Shown here: piece by piece, positions 11,809 to 24,800 of the stretch
Layout: every line of letters starts with the position of its first letter
How positions within the stretch are numbered: position 1 is the first letter of the stretch
Assembly (NCBI RefSeq): GCF_001638985.1
Contig: NW_017265139.1
Coordinates: 372,001 to 436,000 of the forward strand
DNA from: Phycomyces blakesleeanus NRRL 1555(-)
Taxonomy: Eukaryota; Mucoromycota; Mucoromycetes; Mucorales; Phycomycetaceae
Direction: 5' to 3'
DNA length: 64,000 nt
Notes under the pieces: model-generated
The model's input: only the letters and a program-made list of their open reading frames with translations
Told to the model about the DNA's origin: nothing
The model's database searches: none
Translations under genes and position numbers: made by a program

Positions 11809-12750
11809 TTAAAGGTGAATCAAAGAGTAGACAGGTGCGTCCAACTTCTTGGATCCCTCAAGGAAATCAAGCTCCATGATAAAGACATACTCAACAGTGA
11901 CAGCATTGCACTTTCTGATGAGTTCACCAGCAGCACCAGCAGAGCCACCAGTGGCAATCAAATCGTCAATGACAATAACACGAGCACCCTCCTTGACAGC
12001 ATCCTTCTGCATCTCAAATACATCCTAATAAAGGATAGCAATGATAAAAATCAAAACAAGATAAATTTATCAGTATCAGTATCAGTATCAATATACATAT
12101 ATATTTTTGTGGCTGCCATAGTTATTGTCGTTGTACAAAATATACCCTCTTTTCTATCTCTCTCTATCTCTCTATATAAATAATATACACATTGCATATA
12201 TCTTTTTTTTTTACCTGTCCATATTCCTTCTCGTACACAGCGCTAACACACTGACCGGGCAACTTTCCTTGCTTGCGAACGGGAACAAATGCGGCACCAA
12301 GACGAAGGGCAACAAGAGGACCGAACAAGAAGCCACGAGCATCAAGACCTACAGAAAACAGCAACAGCAACATCATACAATTAAATACACGCACACACAT
12401 ATATATATATATTCAATTACTACTACTAATATCATTATTATTATTATTATTATTTTGTTGTGTTTCTTACCAACAACAACATCAATCTTCTCAGCATATG
12501 TAGAGTTAATGTGGTGGACAATGTTGCAGATAAGAGCCTCGACAGCAGTGGGGTCCTGGAAGACAGGGAACATGTCCTTGAAGACAATACCCTAAAAAGA
12601 CAGAATACGTTTAATAATTGTTAATATTCATAATTAATTGGAGAATTATAATATGTAGCAAGGCCACACTCTCAATATACTTGCCTCCTTGGGGAAGTTC
12701 TCGTGTGTGCCAAGAAGGCCCTTGATGCGTTCAATGTCGAGGTTGCTCAT
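11809..12750 (-). CDS. APT1: Adenine phosphoribosyltransferase
   Basis: This purine-salvage enzyme converts adenine and PRPP to AMP in the cytosol. Four exons on the minus strand: 12685-12750, 12471-12591, 12215-12348 and 11809-12024, giving 178 aa, the normal family length. It starts [13 protein letters not shown] and continues into [18 protein letters not shown]. Other family landmarks are [18 protein letters not shown], the VRKQGKLPG loop and the PRPP-binding motif [17 protein letters not shown]. The first intron (12592-12684) begins GC rather than GT (GAG|gcaagt). The reading frame and homology require that boundary, so this is a GC-AG intron. It is convergent with the PUF gene and about 640 bp downstream of the ILS1 stop codon. 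Confidence 0.95.
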
Positions 12751-13392
12751 GGTTTACAAGGTAAAAGAAGATAAGTTTTTTTTTTAAAAAAAAAAATTAA
12801 AAAATTAAATAAATAAAATAAAATAAAAAATTAAATATATTATATATAAATAAAATAAAGATTAAAGGCAGATTTGGCGCCGAATAAGTTCCCCCCTCCC
12901 CCCACCGACCCCCTTTTTAATTTTTTTAATTTTTTTTTTTGAAAAAAAAAAAAAAATTGTGAGCCACTTAAAATTAAACGTCACAAAGGCTACACTTTCA
13001 GTTTCCAATTTTTTTTTGCAAGCTCTTTCAGAAGACGAGGAAAGGGAGGTTTTAAGGGCTGTTTTAAAGTTGAATTTTGATGAAGCACTTTTTTTTTCAT
13101 ATAAATAAATGTATGTTTCAATTTCAATATTTCTTACTATTATTATTATTATAATTCAAAAGTAAAAGACATCTTTTATACTCATTAACCCATAGATACT
13201 AATATACAAATTTTGACTTAAATTGGCACCATCAAGCTCTTCTTCTTCTTCTTCTTCTTATTTGTGAATGTCTTGTATTTAAAGTAAAATTAAATAAAAC
13301 AAGCCGTGGTATTATATTATATTTATATTATATTTATATTATATTTATTTATTTTGAATATGTAATATTTAATTTCATTATACATGGCAAAC
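12751..13392. other. APT1 upstream / ILS1 downstream spacer
   Basis: Long A and T homopolymers (12778-12960), a C-rich patch near 12891-12913 and a (CTT)n run near 13239-13259. It must hold the APT1 promoter and the ILS1 3' UTR. No gene is visible. Confidence 0.5.
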
Positions 13393-16300
13393 TTATTGTA
13401 CAAACACAATATCGAAAGTTGTTCCATTGACCTCCTGCTCTTCTTCAATAATAACAACAGCATCCTTCTTAATAGTGGAGGCAGGTGCCAAGGGCTTCTT
13501 GAGAACCTTGACGATAACAGCTTCCTGGGACTGGATGATCTCATGGATCTCCTGGTTTCCAGATTTATCAAGACGGTAATACATCTGGATATCATCAGTA
13601 GGCAACAAACCGGCCTTCTTTCTCAAACGCTGGACACGGTTAATGACCTCACGAGCCAAACCCTCCTGCTGGAGCTCGGGGTAAAGCTTGGTATCCAAAA
13701 GAATGAGAACATCCTGGTCAGTACCGGTCTCATAGTGGGCATCATCGGAATCAAAGTAACGGATAACAACGAGATCCTCAAGAGTGACCTTGATACCTGC
13801 AACAGTGGTCTCCTTGTTCTTGACGAACAGCTTGACGTCGTCGCTGGTAAGATCAGGAAGTCCCTTCTTGACCTTCATAACATCCTTCTTCAACTTCTGG
13901 CCCAAGACCTTCCAGTCAGCATCAGCCTTGTACTTGACGCCAAACTTCTCTTCCTCAGAAGTGACAATGATGTCACGCACGTTGAGCTCCTCCAAGATGT
14001 AGTTCTCGAGAGCCTTGATATCGGCGTGGTACTGGGGATCGTGGTGGATGACAACAAGCTCCTTGAGGGGAATCTTGAGTGAGATGTTCTTCTTCTCACG
14101 AATAGTACGGCCCAACTCAATGACAGCCTGCATACGGCCGACTGCACGCTCGATCTCGGGATCAAAGTACTCCTCACGGACGGTGGGGAAGTCGAGGAAG
14201 TGGACGGAGCGGTCATCGACAATGTTCTTGTTCTTGGGAACAAACTTCTTCAAAGTCTGGTACATGTTCTCGGTCAGGTAAGGTGTGAAGGGAGCCATGG
14301 TAAGACAGAGAGTGAACAGGACCTCAAAGAGGGTGTTCAAGGCCTGCTTGGCATCCTCGACACCATTCTCACCCTTCAGTCTCTTACGGTTGAAGCGGAC
14401 ATACCAGTTGGTCAACACATCGACCAAGTGCAACAAACGGGGTACGACAGTGTAGAGTCTGTAGGCATCCATCTCATCGCGGACAAACTTGATCAACGAC
14501 TGGCAACTGGCAAGCACCCAGCGATCCATGACATTGTCAGACTTCTTCATCTCGTGGTTGTAGGTGAACTCAAAGCCAAACTCTTTTTGCAAGACGGCAG
14601 TCTGGGTAATAAAGAACTTGAAGGCGTTGTACCATGGCAAGAATACCTTTGCAATAACCTCCTTTACACCTTCCTCTCTGAACTTCAAGGTCTCGGCACG
14701 CACAACAGGGGAGTTGATGAGGTAGAGACGCAGAGCATCGGCACCAAACTTGTCGATCACAATGTCGGGCTGGGGGTAGTTCTTGAGACGCTTGCTCATC
14801 TTCTTGCCGTCGGCAGCCAAGACAAGTCCACTGACGATAACGTTCTTGGCAGGAGGCTCGTTGAACAAATGGGTAGACAGAACCAAGAGAGTGTAGAACC
14901 AACCACGAGTCTGATCAATACCCTCACTAATGAAGTCAGCGGGGAAAGTGTTCTTGAACTTATCGGCGTTCTCAAAAGGATAATGCTTCTGAGCGTAGGG
15001 CATAGAGCCAGACTCAAACCAACAATCGAACACCTCTTCGATACGACGGAGAACACCATTGCCCTTCTTGGAAGGAATTGTGATCTTGTCAATGCTGAAT
15101 AAGAATAAGAATAAGAATAAATTGCACAAATACAGAAAGAGAGAGAGAAATAAATAAATATTAGTAAGAAAAACATACCCAATTATATATATATATATAT
15201 AAATTTACAACAGCAAAAAACCACAAAATAATCACTTACTTCTCTCTGTGGAGATCCTTGATAGGGGAAACACCGCTGAGATCCTCAAGTTCCTTGATGG
15301 AACCAATGGCAACAACCTCAGTAAGGTCATCACTGACCCAGAGAGGAATGGGAGTACCCCAGTAACGGTTACGGGAAATGTTCCAGTCACGAGCGTTGGC
15401 AATCCAGTTGGCAAAACGCTTCTCCTGGACAAAGGCAGGAACCCTATACACACGCAATATACATATCAAAGTAAATAAATTAGTTACCCATATTACACAT
15501 CACACCTCTCAATTAATTCATTACACCTTTTTTTTGTAATTAAAACTTACCAGCGCATCTTGTCGTTGCAAGCCAAAATCTTGTCAATGACAGGAGAGAC
15601 ACGGACGAACCATGAAGGAACAGCCTTGTAAATCAAGGGAGTATCAGATCTCCAGCAGAAAGGATAACTGTGCATAATCTGAGACTGGACAATCAAACGC
15701 CCACGCTGCTTCATCTCCTTTTGGAGAGGCTTGTCAGCATCCTTGACGTGCATACCAAGGTATTCGGGAACCTCAGAGGTGAAACAACCCTTCTCGTCAA
15801 TGGGGCAGGGAAGAGGACCGTCGGGACGGATGATACCGTGCTCAATACAGATGCGGTAATCGTCTTCACCATAAGCAGGAGCCTGCTGAACAATACCAGT
15901 ACCAGAGTCGTCAGTGACATAGTTGTCAGTGATAACCTTCCAGGCAACGCCCTTAAATTCTTTCTCAAAGTAGTTGAACATTGGCTCGAACTCCCAGCCC
16001 TTCATGTCGGTACCCTTGTAACGCTCCATGATAGTGAATTTGGCCTTCTTAGGATCCTTGTAAAGGATGCTGAGACGCTTCTCCATAAGAACGTAGAAGT
16101 TGCCAGTGATTTCATCCTTAATCTTGATGTACTCAAAGTTGGGGTTTACACACAGAGCAAGGTTGGAAGGCAATGTCCAGGGGGTTGTGGTCCAGGCCAA
16201 AAGCTGGGTTTTGGGATCATTTACGAGAGGGAAACCAACGACAACTAACAATCACCCAACAACAACAATAATAAAAATATGAGTAACCTAGTTTTAAATA

Positions 16301-17404
16301 CCAGCCGAATATTTTTTTTTGTATATATGTATATGTATTAGATTTTGCTCTTACTTGCGGGATCATTGACATCCTTGTAGTTCTGGGATGATTCAAAGTT
16401 TGACAAAGGAGTTGTACATGCAGTAGAGTAAGGCATGACCTTCTGACCACGATAAACCTGGCCCTTGTCAAAGAGCTGCTTGAAAACCCACCAGACACTC
16501 TCCATGAAAGTAGGATCCAAGGTCTTGTAATCGTTGTCGAAATCAATCCAGCGGGCCATACGCTCAACAGTCTTTCTCCATTCGCCAGAGTAACGCATGA
16601 CAATAGATCTGCATTCGGCATTGTACTTTTCGATACCCATCTTCATAACATCATCCTTACCCTGTAATGTATCACATAGCATGAATAATCACCTTTATTT
16701 GTTTGTTTATCTGTACCAACATACCTTGATACCAAGGCTCTTGTCAACTTCATACTCAACGGGAAGACCGTGGGTATCCCAACCGAAACGACGCTCAACA
16801 TGGTGACCAGTGTTGTGAGCATAACGAGTGACAATATCCTATATATATATATGAAAGAAATATATTATTATTGATAAAAATTTCTAACAAATAGATAGTT
16901 GTTTCTTCTTTTCCTTTCTTTCTCTCCCACAAGAAAAACTCTCTTATAACTTTACCTTGATAGTACCAGCAAGCAAATGACCATAATGGGGAAGACCAGT
17001 GGCGAAAGGAGGGCCATCAAAGAAAGCAAAAGGCTCCTTGTCCTTGTTCAACTCAACAGAGCGGTTGAAGGCATCAATTTCTTTCCAGAATTGGAGGATC
17101 TTTTCTTCTTCCTTAGGGAAGCTAGTTTAAATTAATTTATTAGATAAATATGCACATTTATATGTATACGTGTATATAATAATGCTTGCTCATTGCATTT
17201 TCCTTCTTCTTTTTTTTTCCTTTTTATTTTTTCGACATTATGTTCGAAACTTACTTAAATTGACCAGTAACTGAAGTTTAGTAAAAAATGTAGAAAGAGA
17301 AAGAGCGAAAAAAAATGCATAAAAAATACACGTAAGAAAGGTTTGTTTTTTTGTTGTTGCTTTATTCATTTGTGTAGATGAGCTTTACCGTCAGCCAAAG
17401 ACAT
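13393..17404 (-). CDS. ILS1: Cytoplasmic isoleucyl-tRNA synthetase
   Basis: This class Ia synthetase charges tRNA-Ile. Eight exons: 17389-17404, 17255-17270, 16956-17121, 16725-16838, 16355-16661, 15551-16244, 15240-15443 and 13393-15094, giving 1072 aa. That is the length I recall for yeast Ils1. The HIGH-type motif is HYGH at residues 56-59 within [16 protein letters not shown]. The KMSKR loop lies at about residue 604 ([13 protein letters not shown]). [11 protein letters not shown] marks the editing-domain region. The first two exons are only 16 nt each, so the N-terminus MSLADVTGQFNFPKEEE depends on splicing microexons. The large last exon carries the anticodon-binding and C-terminal domains. 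Long plus-strand frames over this exon are antisense shadows. The cytosolic isoform is supported by similarity and by the lack of a targeting sequence. Confidence 0.97.
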
Positions 17405-18966
17405 GATATGAACTGTTTCTACAAGAGGAGCAACGGTCGCGAAGTGGAGGTTTTAATATCCATTTGAAAGGTGAGTCACAATGACAAGCCACTTGACCAA
17501 AGGCAAATTATTGGCTCGATGACTATATTTTACTCGATGTTAGTCCTGCATGGACCGCAGTCAGTCAGGGTACCAATTATGCTAGAAGAAGAAAAATGAA
17601 ACCTTGTACAAAGCTGTTAAGGTATCTTTTACAAAGAACCTAGTTAGATAAAGACAAAGAAAGATTAAAAGGAACAAACAAACAAATGATCGTGAATTAA
17701 AGCCAGATAAACTTTGTTTGGATTTATATGGTCTGTGCAGTAAACAGTAGAAACCAAAGTTTGGGAAGAAGCTTCTGATCTTTAGAGAGGGTGCAAGGGT
17801 TTCTTTATTTGATATTTTAGCCAAGCTCTCATTTTGTATTTTTATATACATAAACCCTTTAGCAAAAATAATACGAGTTTTTTCTTGCTCTATAAAGAAG
17901 ATCTTATAATGCTCTTCAGTGTTTTCCAAATTCTGTCATGTAATATAGAGTCCTTTAAAAATGAAAATAAAGAAGCTATCAGATTAGCTACACTAAAATT
18001 CAAATATTTATATATATATATATATACTGTGCTACAGATGTGGTTTAACACAGCCTGTATTTTTCCTATTTTCATTCGATTTTATTTAAATAATGCCAAC
18101 ACAAGAAAAATATAATACTTTGACCAACTGTCTTTCATTACAAATCCATAGTTATAGTGGCATTTATAATATTCATTTTTGAAGTATAAACACAGTATCC
18201 CAAACAGCATGCCAGTTTTTACGGCAAATTCAACACTGAAAACACTGGGCAAGTTCTTGTTACTTTACTACTGGCTCAATTTCAAAAAAAAAACTTAACC
18301 ATCTAACAAATAGATCAAATTATCTTTACAGTTAAGAAGCTTGATGATCCAGAGCCATCACATTGCTGCAAAACCGTTTTACTTTAGTTTTTTTTTATTA
18401 TATAATAATGATGAAACATTTTTATGAAGAGATAATATATATTTCAATCAGCTGTTGGGTGTATTCTCTATCTGAAACTTTCATTAATGCGGTCTTAAAT
18501 TATGTAAGATTTTATACTGGCAATCATCATATATTTAAGATAAAAGTAAACCATACAAAATTAGTATTTCTCTCTCTATAAGCTTGCATTGACTATTGTG
18601 TTATGTATTTACACTATAGTATAAAAAATGACTTTAATAAAATATTTCTTGCGAGATTTTTCGATATTTTAAGGGTAGGCTTAGAATTGAACTTTAACTA
18701 AGCACTACTTTTCCTCATTATATATATATTTCAAATTAAAGATAAAGATACTGTCTCTGTCTCTAATTAATATTGTGCTTGTAAAATCACCAAATCCCAA
18801 TTCCAAGTTCAACCAATAAAAATACACAAAATCAATAATTATGAAAACACCAGGAGAAGTATAAAAAAAGAAGTCACTTGAACAAGAAGACCGAGAAAGT
18901 AGCTGTCAAGTCATTGTTCTCCAGACACGATCCCAAAGAACCACTTGATTCATTCTCGATCCAACA
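17405..18966. other. ILS1 promoter region and AT-rich spacer
   Basis: The ILS1 upstream region is at 17405-17580 and includes a Gcn4-type site. The rest, up to the RNase H2A start, is AT-rich with short unsupported frames such as 17582-17929 minus. A short TA tract lies near 18008-18025. No further gene is supported. Confidence 0.5.
17472..17478 (-). promoter_or_regulatory. Gcn4/AP-1-type site (TGACTCA) upstream of ILS1
   Basis: Read on the ILS1 strand this is TGACTCA, a perfect match to the Gcn4 consensus, about 68 nt upstream of the ILS1 start codon. Gcn4-type general amino acid control of synthetase genes is known in other fungi. Its use here is inferred from the single site. Confidence 0.4.
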
Positions 18967-20453
18967 ATGTTGGGAAATGAGACTTTAACAGATACTATTG
19001 ATAAACTTTCAGAGGTCATTGGATTTAGATTGCCTTCTGTACAACTTCCACACCAAAAGTCATACACCTATTCTAGTCCTGTTCCTGCATTGTTGGTGGA
19101 GAATTTACCAAACAAGGTTAATGAACCATGTGTTCTAGGTGTAGATGAAGCAGGAAGAGGACCATGCCTTGGTATGGGAGGGTTTCTTTCTCTCTCTTTG
19201 TATAATTAAGAGTATCAAGAAAATTTCTCTTTTTGACATTTATATGTGTCCGTCTGTGGGTCCGTTTATTAATAGGACCAATGGTATATGCCGTCAGCTA
19301 TTGTCCAGTTTCTCGTCACCAGGAATTCAAAGCCATGGGTTTTGATGGTAAAAAAAAGAGAGAGAATTAGAAAATAAATCCAGGTGATAGATTTTTGGTG
19401 AATCGAATTAAACATGGTGTACACGCATAAATATATTAGATTCCAAGAAACTCACGGAGGACCGCCGTACCGCATTGGCCAAAATTATTGAGGCTAATTT
19501 GGATTGGGTCGGCTGGGCTGTGTATGTAATTTCCCCCCAAGATATATCTGTCAATATGCTGGCTAGGTAAAGAAGAAACAATACAAAAGAAAAAGAGTCG
19601 AATGTGGTCAAGCTCTAGTTAAACAGAAAAAAGCCGCTGTGTAGACCTCCATTTAATCTCAATGAAATGGCTCACGACGCAACAATCAAGTTGATCCGTA
19701 GTGTTCTTGAGCAAAAAGTTAACTTGACAGAGGTATGGTAGAAACTTTTGATCTTTGAGTCTTATTTTTTTTAAAATAAAAATAAAAATGGATGTCTATA
19801 TCCACAAAGATATATGTAGATCCTGTTGGTCCGTCGCAATCCTATCAGGTTAAGCTTTCTCGTAACTTTCCTGGTATATCTATCACAGTTGAACCAAAGG
19901 CAGATGCTCTCTATCCTATTGTCAGTGCAGCAAGTATCTGTGCTAAAGTTACACGTGATCAAATTGTCCAGAACTGGATTTGGACAGAAGAAGGCTTAGA
20001 CATCCCTAAGAATTTTGGGTCTGGCTATCCTTCAGGTAAAGTAAAACACGAAAAATATATATAGATAGATAGAGATCACACAGAAATTAGTGTTTTAAGC
20101 AGCAAGAATTTACCTATCGTACAGATCCAAACACTGTAAAGTGGTTGAAGAAGAACGGAGATCGATTTTTTGGATATCCCAGTATCATTCGGTTTAGCTG
20201 GAAGACGATCTCTACTATAATCGAAGAACCCAAGAATATTGAATGGTAAATATTGTTAGCCTGGTAAAGCATAAAATCCAGCTCTGACCCCACATTGTGT
20301 AGGTCTGAAGATGAAGATGAAGAGCAGCCAAAAAGTGGCTTCAAGCGAAAGAAGGCAAATCCTGTGCAACACTTCTTAAAAACCAATAGAAAAGGGCGAT
20401 TAGAAGGAAAATTGTATAGCAAGTTTACTCTGGACTCTGTATCGGAATTGTAG
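18967..20453 (+). CDS. RNH201: Ribonuclease H2 catalytic subunit A
   Basis: This nuclear enzyme cleaves the RNA strand of RNA/DNA hybrids and removes single ribonucleotides from DNA. Seven exons: 18967-19171, 19276-19347, 19440-19566, 19645-19732, 19810-20035, 20125-20245 and 20303-20453, giving 329 aa. The signature GVDEAGRGP carries D60 and E61. Two further catalytic aspartates are in IYVDPVG (about D168) and KADALYP (about D196), followed by [22 protein letters not shown] is the usual lysine-rich motif. The C-terminal tail has an acidic patch (SEDEDEE), then a basic stretch. It is tandem with RPS0, 208 bp upstream of its ATG. Confidence 0.95.
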
Positions 20454-20661
20454 ACTTAAGCGCACTTACCACCAGTCCGGAGAGTAAAGGACGGTCGGAG
20501 ATTATAATAAAAAATTCGAAAAAAATTTTCTTGGAGGCTTCGTGTTTTTGAACGATGAGAAATCCCCCTTCTTTCACCTAGACATACCTTGGCCTTCACC
20601 CAAAAGTATTCTGCACCTTAACTTGCCAGAATCAAACGATAGCCGTCTATTGAAATAAACA

Positions 20662-21634
20662 ATGTCTCACGTACCAGCCAGTAAGTCTATTTTACTTTAT
20701 AAAATCCATCTGTTTACTTACACGCCCAACCCCCAGTCCTCAACCCCACCGAGAAGGACCTCCAGCTCTTGCTGGCCGCCCAGTGCCACCTCGGCAACAA
20801 GAACGTGAACACCCGCATGATTCCCTATGTTTACAAGCGCCGCGCTGATGGTAGGCTTCTTCTAGCGCTGTTCAAAACGGGTTTGCGCTTACTAAAACTA
20901 TCCCCATCTTTTTAGGTATCAACATCATCAACCTTGGCAAGACTTGGGAGAAGTTGGTGTTTGCTGCCCGTGTGATCGTGGCTATTGAAGACCCCAAGGA
21001 CATCGTAGTCATCTCTGCCCGTCCTTATGGCCACCGTGCTGCCTTGAAGTTCGCCAAGTACATTGGTGCCGAGGCTATCGTCGGTCGTTTCACACCCGGT
21101 ACCTTCACTAACTACATCACCCGCACTTTCCGTGAGCCCCGTCTGATCATCTGCACTGATCCCCATTCTGACTTCCAGGCCATCAAGGAAGCCTCATATG
21201 TCAACATCCCTGTCATCTCTCTTGCTGACACCGATGCTTTCCTCCAGTATATTGATGTGGCCATTCCCACCAACAACAAGGGTAAGCACGCTCTTGGTCT
21301 TATATATTACCTCCTTGCCCGTACCGTCCTCCGTCTCCGCGGCACCCTTGACTACGCTTCCGAGTGGGATGTCATGGTTGATATGTTCTTCTACCGCGAG
21401 CCCGAAGAGGCTGAGAAGGAGCAGATCGCCGCTGCCGCCGAAGGAGGCCTTGAGGCTGGTGAATGGGGAGGTGCCCAAGAGGTCGACTGGACCATTGAGG
21501 GCGCCGTCGATGGCCCCGCTGGCATTGCTGCCGCCGCCAACGCAACCGCTTCTGCCGATTGGTCTACCCAGGCTGCCACTTCTGACTGGGCTGAGGATGT
21601 AAACCCTGCTGCTCCTACTTCTTCGTGGGATTAA
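20662..21634 (+). CDS. RPS0: 40S ribosomal protein uS2 (RPS0/RPSA)
   Basis: A small-subunit protein needed for 18S rRNA maturation and 40S assembly. Three exons: 20662-20680, 20737-20850 and 20916-21634, giving 283 aa. The first exon is just MSHVPA plus one base, typical of ribosomal protein genes. Core landmarks are [57 protein letters not shown], and the [20 protein letters not shown] stretch. The C-terminal tail is acidic/alanine-rich with DW/EW motifs ([16 protein letters not shown]), as in eukaryotic RPSA. Codon use is richer in C-ending codons than in neighbouring genes, consistent with high expression. Convergent with the phospholipase D gene, 182 bp away. Confidence 0.97.
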
Positions 21635-21816
21635 ATTTCAATCAAAAGAAAATAAGACAAGATCCAAAGCTTTCATAGATCAAATATGAAGCTATTTTGG
21701 ATCACTAAAAACGCAAAGAAAAAGAAAATAATAAAATCGTTGACTTTTTGTTTGTTTGTTTGTTAAATAAGTTTTAAGAGTATATAGATATACATGTTTA
21801 AATTGTGTGATAAAAA

Positions 21817-24800
21817 TTAAGTAAATATGGTCATTGGTGTAATGGCCTCTCGAAGATAAGAACCTAGCATGTTCTCGTCTTTAAGGTAGTTTGTGGGGAA
21901 TTCGACCAAGTGGCCACGTACTTGGTCCAGTTGAAGTTGAATCTCTGGACCACTTAATTCTAGGTTTGCAACGTGTCCATGCGATACCTTGGTTGGGTCT
22001 GGAAGGAATTGTCGATGCTGCTCAAATGTGTGCACAGTATCGTCCGGAACACAGTGGAACAAATCACGGTATATTCCTGTATTGCGATTTGCAGTCTTTC
22101 GCCAGATTCCATAGTAAAACTCATCCGAAAGAGGATCAAGCGCGCGCGACTGATCGATGCTTGGCGGCGGCTTTTTTGAACCCTCTGATTTTCGCGGAAA
22201 ATCAAAGATGTTTTCAGGATCTTTGTTTTCAATATCCTTAATCATATCCTCATTTGAAATATGATCATTTAAATTAGGGGAGCTTGGGGGGGTGTGTCTT
22301 GGAGTTGGTTTGCAGTGAATCGTATCTGGATTATTACACAATGCTCCCCAATCATCAAACTCGAGTAGGCCTAGATGCTCTTTCCACAGTTGCATTCGCA
22401 AACTGTGGGCAAACTTGGCTGCCTTGACCTGTAGGAATGAATAAATTATACGTTTCAATTGCATCAAATTGATTATTACTGTACCTCTTTACCGTTCATA
22501 TAAGAAGGTACCATGGCAGTATCTTCGATTAACATAGCTACTTCTGAATCACGGTTTCCTAGTTGTGATCTATGATGGGTTAGATATAAGTTTTGCACAG
22601 CCTTGTGATTTACCTGTCGTTAATGTTGGCTAAAGAGCAGAGAAATAAACAGTGTTAATATAATGTAATACCAATTAGCAATTAACATACCAGAGCCTAT
22701 TAATACTAATCTGTCGTCAACAATCATAATTTTGTCATGGATGTAGACCAGCTCGCTGACATAGTCTCTTGCATCGTCTTCAGCCATCAAACTGCGGCCT
22801 TCCGAGGATCCAGAAACAGAAAAACGTGGGTTATTCTCTGGGGTTTGGTTTGACTTGGACCCATTTTCAGTGGAATTTGATAATACAGTAGGCTCTGAGG
22901 ATGAAGACTTCTTGTCGTCTCGGTCACGCGAGGTAATCTTATCCCAGTTACGAAGACAGTACCATCCGATATAATCATCAGGATTTATACCGACCTCTCT
23001 CAACTTCTCCATAATTGAGTTCCCTCCTCTTGAAATAGATATGTACTGGAAATGCATAACGTTGCTATAAAAGAAGAGCAATATTAATAAACCAAATGGC
23101 TTTAGCCAATACAAAGTATTCAATAAGAAAAACTTGCCGAGCTGCACTGGCCTCTTTTGAAGCCAGGTCACCTTCAAAGGCAGGAATCAAAGGTATCATG
23201 ATAAATATCTTGAATTTCTCTTTCTTCTTGTGTGCCAACTTGATACGTTCTACCATGGCTTGAGCAATCTTGTTCCGTAATATTCCCTCTTGGGTAGTTG
23301 CGCTAACTACAAATAAACTTTCTTCATAAATATTATGGTTGAAATACACGGCTAATATATAAATGTAACTTACTAAAGAATTGGTTTTCAATATACACAA
23401 AATGTTTTGCTTTGCTAATGCACTCCATGTATGCATTGTAGATGGAATGCTGATCTTTCATTAACATTTATGCCTTTTATTATTATCGTTATTATCTAAA
23501 GCATTAAAAACCTACCTCTCGCTCAATTCCGGAACTCCATTCAGCAGAGCTTCTTAACAATTGTACACGGCATGTGCCTTCAAACCGTCTTTCGTCTCTT
23601 TCAGCAACAAATTCACCCTTGGGCATCAAAAATGGCACAGTCTGTCGATGTTTTCCTTTACTTGATTTTAGAAAATTCCATCTTTGAATAAAATGGCGCG
23701 CGACATCGCGCGCAATAGGGCCCACCTAAGAAATACAATTTTCAGACTGCTTAGTACAGAGATACTTTGTTTTCGGGTTGCTTCTCACCACAGCAATTGA
23801 CATATCGTGCCATGGCATACGTGGAGTTACTCGTCTGTCAACCAGCGTTGTTGCAAAATTAGTCACTATAAGTAAAGTGTTTTAGAGTCTGCTTGTGTTT
23901 TACGATGTGTATTTACCATCAAGAAAGTCCTTTACGCGAGGATCAGAATAATCTTGCCCAGGGAATATTTCATGGGAGTGGCCTTTTGCTGGATAGTCTG
24001 CCAATCGATGGGAATGGGAGTCGTATCGTCTGTTTTTTTTTAAGTATATATAATTAATATCTATATATATTTTAACCTTTTCTCTTGTTGTCTTACCCCC
24101 AGCACAAATCTAGTCCACCAATGAAAGCAATTCGATTGTCAACAACAACCATTTTCTAAAAAAGCAATTAAGTGTTAAAACAATAGTGTTTATTATGCCC
24201 ACTACCTACCTCATGGTGGGACCAGAACAAGATATTATTATCAACTGTACGATGATCAGGATGTCTTTGAACTAAATGATAGTTTTGATATGTTAGGAAC
24301 AAATGAACAGCAGTAGTAATAGAAAATATCTTCTTCTTTTTCTTAAAAAAAAAAGACTGTTTTTACCAATAATATTTGGATGAAGATTTTGTAGGGCACG
24401 TTTGGTATGAGCAGACAAAATTGTTAACGCAACAGTCATCTCCTTGTAAACCACAATATAAACCATGACTCCCTCGGATGCTTTTCGTTGTAGTAGTCTA
24501 TCAATTCTGAATTCTTCGTTCTCTGTTGGAGGTCTTCGAAGGTACTTGTTGTGTAAGAAATTGTTAAATAAATAAATAGTTAGATAGATAAAAAGCTTCG
24601 AACATTTGTTGTTATCTTCTTACAAGTTCAGGTGACAGCCACCAATCTGCAATATAAATCTCTTTCTTTGCAGCCAGAATAGCTTCTGCAACAGCATTGA
24701 AATGATCTGTTATGATTGATGTATTATTCAGTACTAGTGAAAAGACAAACGAGCAGCAGTGATAATTATTCCTAAGCCAGTTGTACATTACCTTCAGCAT

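Noticed and set aside
13384..15102. Long plus-strand frames (up to 300 codons) over the IleRS last exon
   Set aside because: They are antisense to a certain IleRS exon with strong motifs; codon bias of the real gene creates these shadows.
17582..17929. 115-codon minus-strand frame upstream of ILS1
   Set aside because: Composition is hydrophobic/Lys-rich as expected from AT-rich intergenic DNA, ends in poly-Phe from a homopolymer, and no splice or family support exists.
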